Positions 6,592-13,879 of a stretch of DNA of 15,469 nucleotides are shown one piece after another; position 1 is the first letter of the stretch, and every line of letters starts with the position of its first letter. A program made the position numbers and the translations under genes. The notes beneath the pieces are model-generated. The model did not search any database. It saw only the letters and a program-made list of their open reading frames with translations, and was not told where the DNA came from. The DNA comes from Chloroflexota bacterium (GTDB taxonomy: Bacteria; Chloroflexota; Limnocylindria; QHBO01), in NCBI GenBank assembly GCA_013694645.1, contig JACDBZ010000119.1, positions 1-15,469 of the forward strand. The letters run 5' to 3'.

Positions 6592-8301
6592 TTGCGTCCG
6601 ATCCGAACCGTGAGAGCGGCCATGGCCGCCCCGTTCGAGTCGCTCGGCACGCTGCTGAGCAGCCATCGAGCCGTCACCCGCGTCTCGCTGGCAGCCCTCT
6701 CGTTCACGTTCATCATTGCCCTCAGTCAACAGCAGTCGACGGTGACCCGGGCTGGTCCCGAATCGGCTTCGGTCGTTCCCATGTCTCTGCTGCCGCAGAA
6801 CATCGGGATCGGTGTCGCCACCGACGACCCGGTCACCATCGCCTTCGACGCCGCCATGAACCCGGGCTCTGTCGAGGACGCCGTGCAGATTCTCCCCGCT
6901 GAGCCGGTTGAGCTGGGCTGGAACGCCGAACTCGATCAGCTGACCGTCGCGCCAGAACGGCGCTGGCGCACCGACGAGACCTACCTTGTCGTGATCGGCG
7001 GATCGGCTGTGCAGACCGACGGTCGGACCATGTCAGGCGCAACCCGATACGCGTTCACCACGCAGACGGCGCCCACCGTCTCCGATTTCCAGGTGCGCCT
7101 TGCGGAGGACAATCTCGCCGATCCGAATCACGACGAGAAAGATAAGGCGATGGCCGCCGCGGTCCTGGATGCCGATGCGCTGAGTGCGGAGGCGAATGCG
7201 CTTCCGCCCACCACGACGCCGACGGACGTCAGCGCCACGAGCGCCATCACCGTGAGCTTCGCCCAGGCGATGAACCCGTTCGATGTCGAGTCCAATTTCG
7301 CGATCAGCCCGGAGGTCGCCGGCGATCTCGCCTGGGAGAACGGCGACCTGGTCTTTCGCCCGTCCGAACGGCTCGAGCCTGGCACCCGATACACGATCAG
7401 CCTGATCGGCTCGCACGATCGCGCCGGCAATCTGATGGGTGGCAAGGGCAACTTCTCGTTCATCGTCCAGCCCGGGGCGCAGGTCACCAACACGCATCCG
7501 GAGGCCGATGCCTCCGACGTTGAGCCGGCAACCGTCGAGATCTGGTTCAGTCAGCCGATGGACGTCAAGGCTACGAACAAGGCGTTTGGCCTGACCGATA
7601 CAACGACCGATGCGCTCGTTGGCGGCACTGTCGAGTGGAACGAGGCCGGCACGCAGCTGGTCTTTACCCCTGACAGCACATTCCCCGGGGGCCGCACCTT
7701 CGAGGTCGCCTTTGACGGTGGAGCCCGCGATGCGGATGGCAACCAGATCGACGCATCCCTCTCATTCAGGACAAAGGCCGATCCGGTGATCGCTGCCATC
7801 CGTGCACCGACCTCGGTGCGCAGCGCGGTTCAGGCACCCGCACCGGCTCCGGCACCCGCACCGGCTCCGGTGGTGCCCGCCGCCGCGCCTGCATCGAGCC
7901 TCGCGGGCTATGCCCTGAACCAGGTCAATGCAGCCCGAGCCGCATACGGGTTCGCGCCGGTGGTCCTGGATGCCAGCGTTTCGGCGGTCGCTTCGGCACA
8001 CGCATGGGACCAGGCCCAGAATGGCTACTTCAGCCACGTCGGCCTCAATGGCAGCACCCGCGAGACCCGGTTGCGCGCCGGTGGCGTCAGCTTCGGTTGG
8101 TCGGGCGAGAACCAGTGCTATCACATCGGCCTGAGCGAGCAGGCGACCCTGGACTGGTGTCATGCCCAATTCATGTCCGAGCCCTACCCGGGTGAGTGGA
8201 ACCACATCGCCAACATCCTGAATCCGAACGCCCGTCGGATGGGTGTCGGGATCGCAACGGTTGGTGGTCGAACGGTCATCACCTGGAACTTCGTCGACTG
8301 A
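6592..8301 (+). CDS. Exported protein with three Ig-like (Big_5) domains and a C-terminal CAP/SCP domain
   Basis: This protein is about 569 residues from TTG at 6592. GGAG at 6580-6583 lies eight bases upstream of that codon. ATG at 6622, ten codons later with GAGAG upstream, is an equally possible start. A basic N-terminus leads to a hydrophobic segment (about 31-45) acting as signal peptide or anchor. Three Big_5/SbsA-like Ig domains follow at about 60-158, 204-291 and 298-391. Each has the pattern of V-T-I/V-x-F, A/P-M and a final F-x-T/V strand. An acidic linker (160-203) and a Pro-Ala linker (about 413-433) separate modules. The C-terminal CAP domain (about 437-569, YkwD-like) has His470, His482, Glu506 in GEN and His538 in WNHIANIL as likely cavity residues, plus Cys509 and Cys523, which could form a disulfide. 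The function is unknown; a cell-surface or wall-associated role is inferred. Confidence 0.85.
   Translation: MRPIRTVRAAMAAPFESLGTLLSSHRAVTRVSLAALSFTFIIALSQQQSTVTRAGPESASVVPMSLLPQNIGIGVATDDPVTIAFDAAMNPGSVEDAVQILPAEPVELGWNAELDQLTVAPERRWRTDETYLVVIGGSAVQTDGRTMSGATRYAFTTQTAPTVSDFQVRLAEDNLADPNHDEKDKAMAAAVLDADALSAEANALPPTTTPTDVSATSAITVSFAQAMNPFDVESNFAISPEVAGDLAWENGDLVFRPSERLEPGTRYTISLIGSHDRAGNLMGGKGNFSFIVQPGAQVTNTHPEADASDVEPATVEIWFSQPMDVKATNKAFGLTDTTTDALVGGTVEWNEAGTQLVFTPDSTFPGGRTFEVAFDGGARDADGNQIDASLSFRTKADPVIAAIRAPTSVRSAVQAPAPAPAPAPAPVVPAAAPASSLAGYALNQVNAARAAYGFAPVVLDASVSAVASAHAWDQAQNGYFSHVGLNGSTRETRLRAGGVSFGWSGENQCYHIGLSEQATLDWCHAQFMSEPYPGEWNHIANILNPNARRMGVGIATVGGRTVITWNFVD
7833..7868 (+). repeat. 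18-bp tandem duplication encoding the Pro-Ala linker
   Basis: Two exact adjacent copies of an 18-base unit (7833-7850 and 7851-7868, GGCACCCGCACCGGCTCC) encode alternating Ala-Pro before the CAP domain. It keeps frame and looks like an expandable linker. Confidence 0.9.
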
Positions 8302-8424
8302 TCGCCTGCCGGCCTGACGGTCCGCACGTCGTGCCGGCACCTCCGTCCCTCCACCGGCTGGGTTCGTCGTGCCGGCCTGCCATCGGCGGCCCGGGACGGA
8401 GCCGGTGCTACACTCGCTGACCGT
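8302..8424 (+). other. Intergenic region with competing inverted repeats
   Basis: This region lies between the Ig-CAP gene and the topA promoter. CTCCGTCCC (8341-8349) is the exact complement of GGGACGGAG (8393-8401), and adjacent GCAC/GTGC can extend that pairing across a three-base bulge. CACCGGCT (8352-8359) is the exact complement of AGCCGGTG (8400-8407). The two pairings cross and share bases, so they exclude each other. A 12-base direct repeat CGTCGTGCCGGC occurs at 8327-8338 and 8365-8376, and TGCCGGCCTG occurs at 8307-8316 and 8370-8379. No T-run follows. It may be a weak terminator or a regulatory site upstream of topA. Confidence 0.4.
8406..8414 (+). promoter_or_regulatory. Extended -10 promoter upstream of topA
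   Basis: TGCTACACT contains the TGn extension followed by the -10-like TACACT (8409-8414). No -35 is visible at normal spacing, as expected for extended -10 promoters. Transcription would start at about 8421, within a few bases of the ATG of the small ORF. Confidence 0.45.
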
Positions 8425-8538
8425 ATGCCTCAGAACGATCAGGCCGTCGGATACTCCCTCATCACGTCGCCACCCAGCGCGATGGCGATCGGGCTCGACG
8501 CGGGGCCGTGCATCGCTCTCAGCGCCATCTGGAGTTGA
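8425..8538 (+). CDS. Candidate 37-residue leader ORF coupled to topA
   Basis: An ATG at 8425 opens a 37-codon reading frame ending with TGA at 8536-8538. That is five bases before the topA ATG and in a different frame. The peptide begins MPQNDQAVGYSL and ends CIALSAIWS. Third codon positions are mostly G or C, as in the neighbouring genes. The ATG lies ten bases after the -10 element, so the transcript would be almost leaderless, and no Shine-Dalgarno sequence precedes it. The topA ribosome binding site GGAG (8531-8534) lies within its last codons, so translation of this ORF would reach or open the topA start. No known family is recognised. It could be chance. Confidence 0.35.
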   Translation: MPQNDQAVGYSLITSPPSAMAIGLDAGPCIALSAIWS

Positions 8539-8543
8539 CACCG

Positions 8544-11225
8544 ATGTCGAAGGCACTGGTCATCGTCGAATCGCCGGCCAAAGCGAAGACTCTCGCTCGT
8601 CTCCTTGGCGACGAGTACCGAGTCGAGGCCAGCGTTGGTCACGTGCGCGATCTCCCCGAGAATGCGAGTGAAGTGCCCGCTGAGATCAAGGACAAGCCCT
8701 GGGGTCGGATGGGGGTCGACGTCGACAACGGCTTTCGGCCGTACTACGTCATTTCGCGTGACAAGGCGGGCCGCATCCGTGACCTGCGTGCCGCCGTGAA
8801 GGACGCCCCCGAGGTGTTGCTCGCCACCGACCCCGACCGCGAGGGCGAGTCGATCAGCTGGCATCTGCGCGAAGTGCTGAAGCCGAAGGTCCCCGTCCGC
8901 CGCATCGAGTTCCACGAGATCACGCTGGAGGCTGTCCGAAAGGCTATCGCGGAGGCGCGCGATATCGATCTTCAGCTCGTCGACGCGCAGGAGAGCCGGC
9001 GTATCGTCGACCGGCTGTACGGGTACATGGTGTCGCCCGTGCTCTGGAAGAAGGTGCAGACCGGACTCAGCGCCGGGCGCGTGCAGAGCGTTGCGGTACG
9101 CCTGATCGTGGAACGCGAAGAAGCGCGCCGGGCATTTCGTACGAGCGCCTACTGGAACCTCGAAGCACACCTGAGCACCGCTGACGCGTCGTTCATGGCA
9201 ACGCTCGCGCGTGCCGGATCGGCGCGGCTCGCAACCGGCAGGGACTTCGACCCGACAACGGGCGCGCTGAAGGACACCAGGCTGCGCCTGCTGGACGAGC
9301 GTGCGGCCACGGAGCTGCGAGATACCCTGAGGGAGGGGCTTCCATGGGCGGTCACCTCGGTGGAGGAGCGGCCCGCCACACAGGCGCCGTCCGCGCCGTT
9401 CACCACATCGACGTTGCAGCAGGAAGCCAACCGGAAGCTGGGCTTCTCTGCTGACCGGACGATGAACGCCGCTCAGCGGCTCTTCCAGGAAGGCATCATC
9501 TCGTACCACCGGACGGACTCCACCACGCTGAGCGAGCGTGCCCTGGGGGAGGCGGCCGGTGCTATCCGGTCTCTCTATGGCGCCGATTACTACGGCGGGC
9601 AGCGTCACTACCGGACGAAGGTCAAGAATGCCCAGGAGGCTCACGAGGCCATCCGGCCGACGGACTTCGGCCAGACACCCAACGGGCTTCGCCAGCACGC
9701 TGGCCGCGACGAAGGCCGCCTGTACGACCTGATCTGGAAGCGCGCGGTCGCCTCGCAGATGGCCGACGCCCGCCTCCTGCGCACCTCGCTCGAGATCACG
9801 GCCGAGGGGCCGGATGGGCCGTGCGTGTTCACGGCGTCCGGAAAGGCTGTCGAGTTCGCGGGGTTCCTTCGCGCCTACGTCGAAGGGTCCGACGATCCAG
9901 CCGCCGAGCTCGGCGACCAGGAGACTGTCCTCCCGAAGCTCAACGTTGGTGACGTTGTCTCGTCCGATGGGTCGCTCGTACTCGCAGCACTCGACGCCAA
10001 GGGTCACGAGACGTCACCTCCGGCGCGGTACACCGATGCCTCGCTCGTGAAGCGCCTTGAGGAGGATGGCATCGGCCGTCCGTCGACGTACGCCTCGATC
10101 ATCTCCACCATCGAGCGGCGCGGATACGTCTGGCGGCAGGGAAAGGCGCTCGTTCCCACCTTCACCGCATACGCCGTGACGCACCTGCTCAAGGAGCACT
10201 TCGCCGCCCTGGTCGAGCTCGGCTTCACCGGGCAGATCGAGGAGAACCTCGACGAAATCGCCAAGGGGGAGCGAGAACGCGACCAGTTCCTCGCCACGTT
10301 CTACAACGGCGACGGCGGGAGACGATGGCCCGGGTTGCGGCCCCTCGTGGAGAATGAGTCGCACATCGAGTACCCCTCGATCTCACTCGGTCAGCATCCT
10401 GACACCGGGGCGCCGGTGGTCGTGCGCATCGGGAAGTTCGGCCCGTACGTGCAGATCGGCCGGGGGGATGACGCGATGAACGCGTCCGTGCCGGATGGGA
10501 CGCCGCCGGCCGACTTCACCCTGGAAAGCGCGATCGAACTCGCCGAGTCGCGAGCGAAGGGACCTCCGAGCCTGGGGGAGGACCCCGCCTCGGGACTCCC
10601 CGTCTACCTGATGACCGGCAGGTACGGGCCATACGTGCAGCTCGGCGAGACGCCCGAGAAGGGCAGCAAGGAGAAGCCACGTCGGGCATCGCTCGTCCGA
10701 GACGACAGCGAAGCGTCCCTGACGCTCCAGCGCGCGCTCGATCTGCTTTCGCTGCCGCGGCTGATCGGGCGCGATCCCGAGACCGGTGAAGAGATCGCTG
10801 CGAATTTCGGCCGGTTCGGACCGTATGTGAAACGCGGCGACGAGTTTCGATCGCTGGCATCCGACGCGGCGGTCTTCGAAGTGACGCTCGATGAGGCCAT
10901 CGAGCTGCTGCGTCAGGAGAAGCGTTCGCGGCGTGCCGCCACGAAGAAGGTCCTGCGCGATCTCGGCGTACATCCGGCGTCCGGGATGGCGGTGCAGCTC
11001 ATCGAGGGCAGGTACGGACCATACGTCACCGATGGAACCACGAACGCCTCGCTGCCAAAGGACATGAGCGCCGACGTGATCACGCTGGAGGCCGCCGTGG
11101 ACCTTCTCGGCGCACGTGAAGGCGCCAGGAAGAGCCCACGGACACCCAAGCCCGCGCCAAGGCGTCCCGGAGGTGCACGACGAGCCACGACACGTCGGCC
11201 GGCGGCCCGTAAGCGTCAGGCGTGA
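8544..11225 (+). CDS. topA: DNA topoisomerase I (type IA)
   Basis: This 893-residue type IA topoisomerase relaxes negative supercoils through a covalent 5'-phosphotyrosine. The start ATG at 8544 has GGAG at 8531-8534, and the protein opens with the Toprim strand ALVIVESPAKAKT (Glu9). The acidic triad DPDREGE is at 96-102. SAGRVQSVAVRLI marks domain IV. The active-site Tyr321 lies in ISYHRTDST with Arg323, where many relatives have TYMRTDS. The C-terminus lacks cysteine zinc fingers. It carries four repeats of the type G-x-D/H-P-x-T/S-G ... G-x-F/Y-GPYV, starting near 613, 676, 740 and 807, followed by a Lys/Arg/Pro-rich tail (about 865-893), as in Actinobacteria and Chloroflexota. It heads a long co-directional gene cluster. 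Confidence 0.97.
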   Translation: MSKALVIVESPAKAKTLARLLGDEYRVEASVGHVRDLPENASEVPAEIKDKPWGRMGVDVDNGFRPYYVISRDKAGRIRDLRAAVKDAPEVLLATDPDREGESISWHLREVLKPKVPVRRIEFHEITLEAVRKAIAEARDIDLQLVDAQESRRIVDRLYGYMVSPVLWKKVQTGLSAGRVQSVAVRLIVEREEARRAFRTSAYWNLEAHLSTADASFMATLARAGSARLATGRDFDPTTGALKDTRLRLLDERAATELRDTLREGLPWAVTSVEERPATQAPSAPFTTSTLQQEANRKLGFSADRTMNAAQRLFQEGIISYHRTDSTTLSERALGEAAGAIRSLYGADYYGGQRHYRTKVKNAQEAHEAIRPTDFGQTPNGLRQHAGRDEGRLYDLIWKRAVASQMADARLLRTSLEITAEGPDGPCVFTASGKAVEFAGFLRAYVEGSDDPAAELGDQETVLPKLNVGDVVSSDGSLVLAALDAKGHETSPPARYTDASLVKRLEEDGIGRPSTYASIISTIERRGYVWRQGKALVPTFTAYAVTHLLKEHFAALVELGFTGQIEENLDEIAKGERERDQFLATFYNGDGGRRWPGLRPLVENESHIEYPSISLGQHPDTGAPVVVRIGKFGPYVQIGRGDDAMNASVPDGTPPADFTLESAIELAESRAKGPPSLGEDPASGLPVYLMTGRYGPYVQLGETPEKGSKEKPRRASLVRDDSEASLTLQRALDLLSLPRLIGRDPETGEEIAANFGRFGPYVKRGDEFRSLASDAAVFEVTLDEAIELLRQEKRSRRAATKKVLRDLGVHPASGMAVQLIEGRYGPYVTDGTTNASLPKDMSADVITLEAAVDLLGAREGARKSPRTPKPAPRRPGGARRATTRRPAARKRQA

Positions 11226-11252
11226 TGCCGGCATTCCCCGCGGCTGGCACGA

Positions 11253-12233
11253 ATGGCGACTGAGGAAGCTGCGATCCGGGAGCTGCCGGCCGACTCGGCG
11301 CGGGCGCTCGCCTCCTTCCTGGCGAACCTGCAGGGCCGAAACGCGTCGCCGGGCACCGTAGTCGAGTACCGCCGCAACGCGGGGGAGTTCCTCGCCTTTC
11401 TGTCGGCCCGTGGCGTGGACTGGCGCTCTCCAGAGCGGACCACGATTCGCTCCTACCTCTCCACGCTCGCCGACCGCGGCCTTGCTGCGACTTCGGTCGC
11501 CGGCCGCCTGGCCGCAGTCCGATCGCTCTACCGGCACGCCCTTCGAAATGGGCGCATCGAGAGAGACCCGCTCGCCGGCGTGCGCGCCCCACGACGGCCG
11601 TCACGATTGCCTCGCGTCCTCTCCGTCGACGAAGCCGAGGAGCTCGTCACCGCCCCGCGCCGACTGCCAAGCAGGGACGAGGCACTTGCGAGGCGCGACG
11701 GTGCGATGCTCGAGCTGCTCTACGCAACGGGGATGCGCATCAGCGAGCTTGCCGGCATGACCGTCGACCGCATCGACGTCAAGCGTCGCCGCCTGCGGGT
11801 CGTGGGCAAAGGCAACAAGGAACGGGAGCTCCTGTTCGGGCTGCCGGCCGCAGACGCGTTGCGCAGCTACCTGGCTCACGCGCGCCCGCTCCTTGCAGGT
11901 CGACGGCAGGGCGGCAGCGGAGCTGGTGGCGAGGTCTTCCTGAACGCGAACGGAGCGCCGCTGAGTGCTCGCGGCGCGCGGCTCGTGATCGGGCGATGGG
12001 TCCAGGCCGCCGGAGCCCCGAACCGCACGAGTCCCCACACCCTGCGCCACTCATTCGCCACCCATCTGCTCGAAGGCGGGGCTGACCTGCGCGTGGTCCA
12101 GGAGCTGCTCGGGCACGTGAACCTGCAGACCACGCAGATCTACACCCACGTTTCCGACGCCGCGTTGCGGAGCGCCTATCGCGACGCGCATCCGCGCGCC
12201 GGGCGTGGCTCGACCGGGCGGTCCGGCCGGTGA
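11253..12233 (+). CDS. XerC/XerD-like tyrosine recombinase
   Basis: This 326-residue tyrosine recombinase is of Xer type and probably resolves chromosome dimers at a dif site. The N-terminal SAM-like core-binding domain (about 15-105) contains GTVVEYRRNAGEFLAFL. The catalytic domain has Arg162 (TGMRISEL), Lys186 (GKGNKE), His262 and Arg265 (HTLRHSFATHLL), His288 (LLGHVNLQTTQIY) and nucleophile Tyr297, so all six residues are present. The frame is the same as topA, and ATG at 11253 is the first in-frame start after the topA stop. No clear Shine-Dalgarno precedes it, so it may depend on re-initiation 27 bases after topA. It overlaps murJ by four bases (GTGA). Whether it is the XerC or XerD equivalent cannot be told. 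Its position after topA resembles codV/xerC of Firmicutes. Confidence 0.94.
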   Translation: MATEEAAIRELPADSARALASFLANLQGRNASPGTVVEYRRNAGEFLAFLSARGVDWRSPERTTIRSYLSTLADRGLAATSVAGRLAAVRSLYRHALRNGRIERDPLAGVRAPRRPSRLPRVLSVDEAEELVTAPRRLPSRDEALARRDGAMLELLYATGMRISELAGMTVDRIDVKRRRLRVVGKGNKERELLFGLPAADALRSYLAHARPLLAGRRQGGSGAGGEVFLNANGAPLSARGARLVIGRWVQAAGAPNRTSPHTLRHSFATHLLEGGADLRVVQELLGHVNLQTTQIYTHVSDAALRSAYRDAHPRAGRGSTGRSGR

Positions 12234-13879
12234 CGAGAGCCGGCGAAGGTCCGACGCCGTCGGTCGCGCCACCGCCGGAGCCGGGTTCCGAGTCCGGTGG
12301 CAGCGGGCTCTCGGCCGGAAGGGTCCTCGTTACCGCGAGCCTCATCCTGACCGTGGCGGCTCTCGCCAGTCGACTCCTCGGCTGGATCCGCCTCCTGGTC
12401 ATCGGCTCGCAGTTCGGCGCCAGCCGGGAGCTGGACGCGTACTTCGCCGCCTTCCGCATCCCCGATGCCATCTTTCAGCTCGTCGTCGCCGGCGCACTCT
12501 CCGCAGCCCTGATCCCCGTCTTCTCCAGCTATCGCGCTCGCGGCCAGGAGGCAGAGGCATGGCAGCTGGCAAGCAGCGTGATCAATCTCGTCCTCATCGC
12601 GCTCGCCGTGTTCAGCCTGGTGATGGCCATCTTCGCGCCCCTCTTCGTGCCGATCGTCGCGCCGGGCTTCGACGCTCCCACCACCGAGCTCACCATTCGC
12701 ATGACGCGCATCATGCTCATCAGCCCGGTGCTGATCGGCATGGGTGCTGTCGTCACCGGCGTCCTGAACAGCTATCAGCAGTTCACCGTACCCGCCATTG
12801 CGCCGCTCCTCTATAACCTCGCGATCATCCTGGCTGCCGTCTTCCTGGCGCCGATCATGGGCGTCGAGGGTCTTGCGGTGGGGGTCGCCATCGGCTCGCT
12901 GGCGCACCTCGCTGTGCAGCTGCCGAACCTGGCGCGGGTGGGACAGCGATACGACCTCACCATCGGCCTGTCGCACCCGGGCGTGCGGCGCGTTGCCTGG
13001 CTGATGGGGCCTCGCACGCTGGGCCTGGCCGCCGGGCAGATCAACTTCCTGGTCAGCACCGTCCTCGCCTCCGGCCTGCCGGAGGGGAGTCTGACGGCAT
13101 ACAACTACGCGTTTCAGCTCAGTCAGATCCCGGTCGGGGTCATCGGCGTGAGCATCGCCGTGGCGCTGTTTCCGACCCTCAGCCAGGATGCCGCGTTGGG
13201 GCGTATCGGCGAGATCAGGCGGCAGGTGGTCAACGCCGTCCGCGTGCTCGTCTTCGTGGCTGCGCCGTTGACCGCGATCATGATCGTGCTGCGGGAGCCG
13301 CTGACCTCGGTCTTCTACCAGTACGGGCTCTTCAGCCAATCGGCCACCGAGCGCACGGCGAGCACCCTCCTCTTCTTCGCGATCGGCCTGGTCGGACACA
13401 TCGTGGTCCACGTGCTGACGCGAGCCTTCTACGCCATGCAGGACACGAAGACCCCGGTCGCATGGGCGATCGTGGCGGTCGCCATCAACGTCCCGCTGAT
13501 GGCCATGCTGGTCGGGCCGATGGGGGTCGAGGGTCTGGCGCTGGCCCTCTCGATCGCGGCCGTCCTCGAGGTCATCGGACTGCTCTGGTTCCTGCGTCGA
13601 CGGATCGAGTCGGTGGACGGGGCCGCCATCATGCGCACGGTGGTACGTTCTGGTGTGGCTGGCCTGGCCGCCGCGCTGCTCATGCTCGGTGGGCTCACGC
13701 TCCTCGAAGGCTCGCTCCGTGGCATCCTCGACAATGCCGTGGGACGACTCGTCGCGCTCCTCCTCCTCTCCGCCGCAGGCGCCACCATCTTCGTGCTCGT
13801 TGCCGCGGCGCTGCACTCGCCCGAGCTCGACCAGCTGCGCGGCGTCCTTCAGCGCCGCCGACGCGGGGGAAACGCGTGA
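12230..13879 (+). CDS. murJ: MurJ/MviN lipid II flippase
   Basis: This 549-residue polytopic membrane protein of the MOP superfamily translocates lipid II across the cytoplasmic membrane. A Pro/Gly/Ser-rich cytosolic extension (1-27) precedes the first helix. The family signature SRLLGWIRLLVIGSQFGAS (47-65) and DAYFAAFRIPD (69-79) are present. About 14 hydrophobic segments follow, with QIPVGVIGVSIAVALFPTLS in the middle and FYAMQDTKTPV near residue 410. The usual AEGA of helix 2 reads VAGA here, so the conserved Glu is Ala87. The start is GTG, overlapping the xer stop by four bases. A basic C-terminal tail ends the protein. Neighbouring femAB-like and murE genes fit a peptidoglycan role. Confidence 0.93.
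   Translation: MTRAGEGPTPSVAPPPEPGSESGGSGLSAGRVLVTASLILTVAALASRLLGWIRLLVIGSQFGASRELDAYFAAFRIPDAIFQLVVAGALSAALIPVFSSYRARGQEAEAWQLASSVINLVLIALAVFSLVMAIFAPLFVPIVAPGFDAPTTELTIRMTRIMLISPVLIGMGAVVTGVLNSYQQFTVPAIAPLLYNLAIILAAVFLAPIMGVEGLAVGVAIGSLAHLAVQLPNLARVGQRYDLTIGLSHPGVRRVAWLMGPRTLGLAAGQINFLVSTVLASGLPEGSLTAYNYAFQLSQIPVGVIGVSIAVALFPTLSQDAALGRIGEIRRQVVNAVRVLVFVAAPLTAIMIVLREPLTSVFYQYGLFSQSATERTASTLLFFAIGLVGHIVVHVLTRAFYAMQDTKTPVAWAIVAVAINVPLMAMLVGPMGVEGLALALSIAAVLEVIGLLWFLRRRIESVDGAAIMRTVVRSGVAGLAAALLMLGGLTLLEGSLRGILDNAVGRLVALLLLSAAGATIFVLVAAALHSPELDQLRGVLQRRRRGGNA

Noticed and set aside
6578..6613. 11-codon ORF in the Ig-CAP leader ending nine bases before ATG 6622
   Set aside because: It has no Shine-Dalgarno and is very short, and its start overlaps the GGAG that supports the TTG start at 6592.
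8535..8540. Perfect TTGACA (-35 consensus) just before the topA ATG
   Set aside because: No -10-like hexamer lies 16-18 bp downstream, where the sequence reads through topA codons.
8439..10007. 522-codon minus-strand open frame opposite topA
   Set aside because: It lies antisense to the conserved catalytic part of topA and its composition matches a high-GC shadow frame.
13462..13878. In-frame upstream extension of the FemAB-like gene
   Set aside because: The extension is Arg/Pro/His-rich, lies inside murJ in another frame, and has no homology, while ATG 13879 has a good ribosome binding site.
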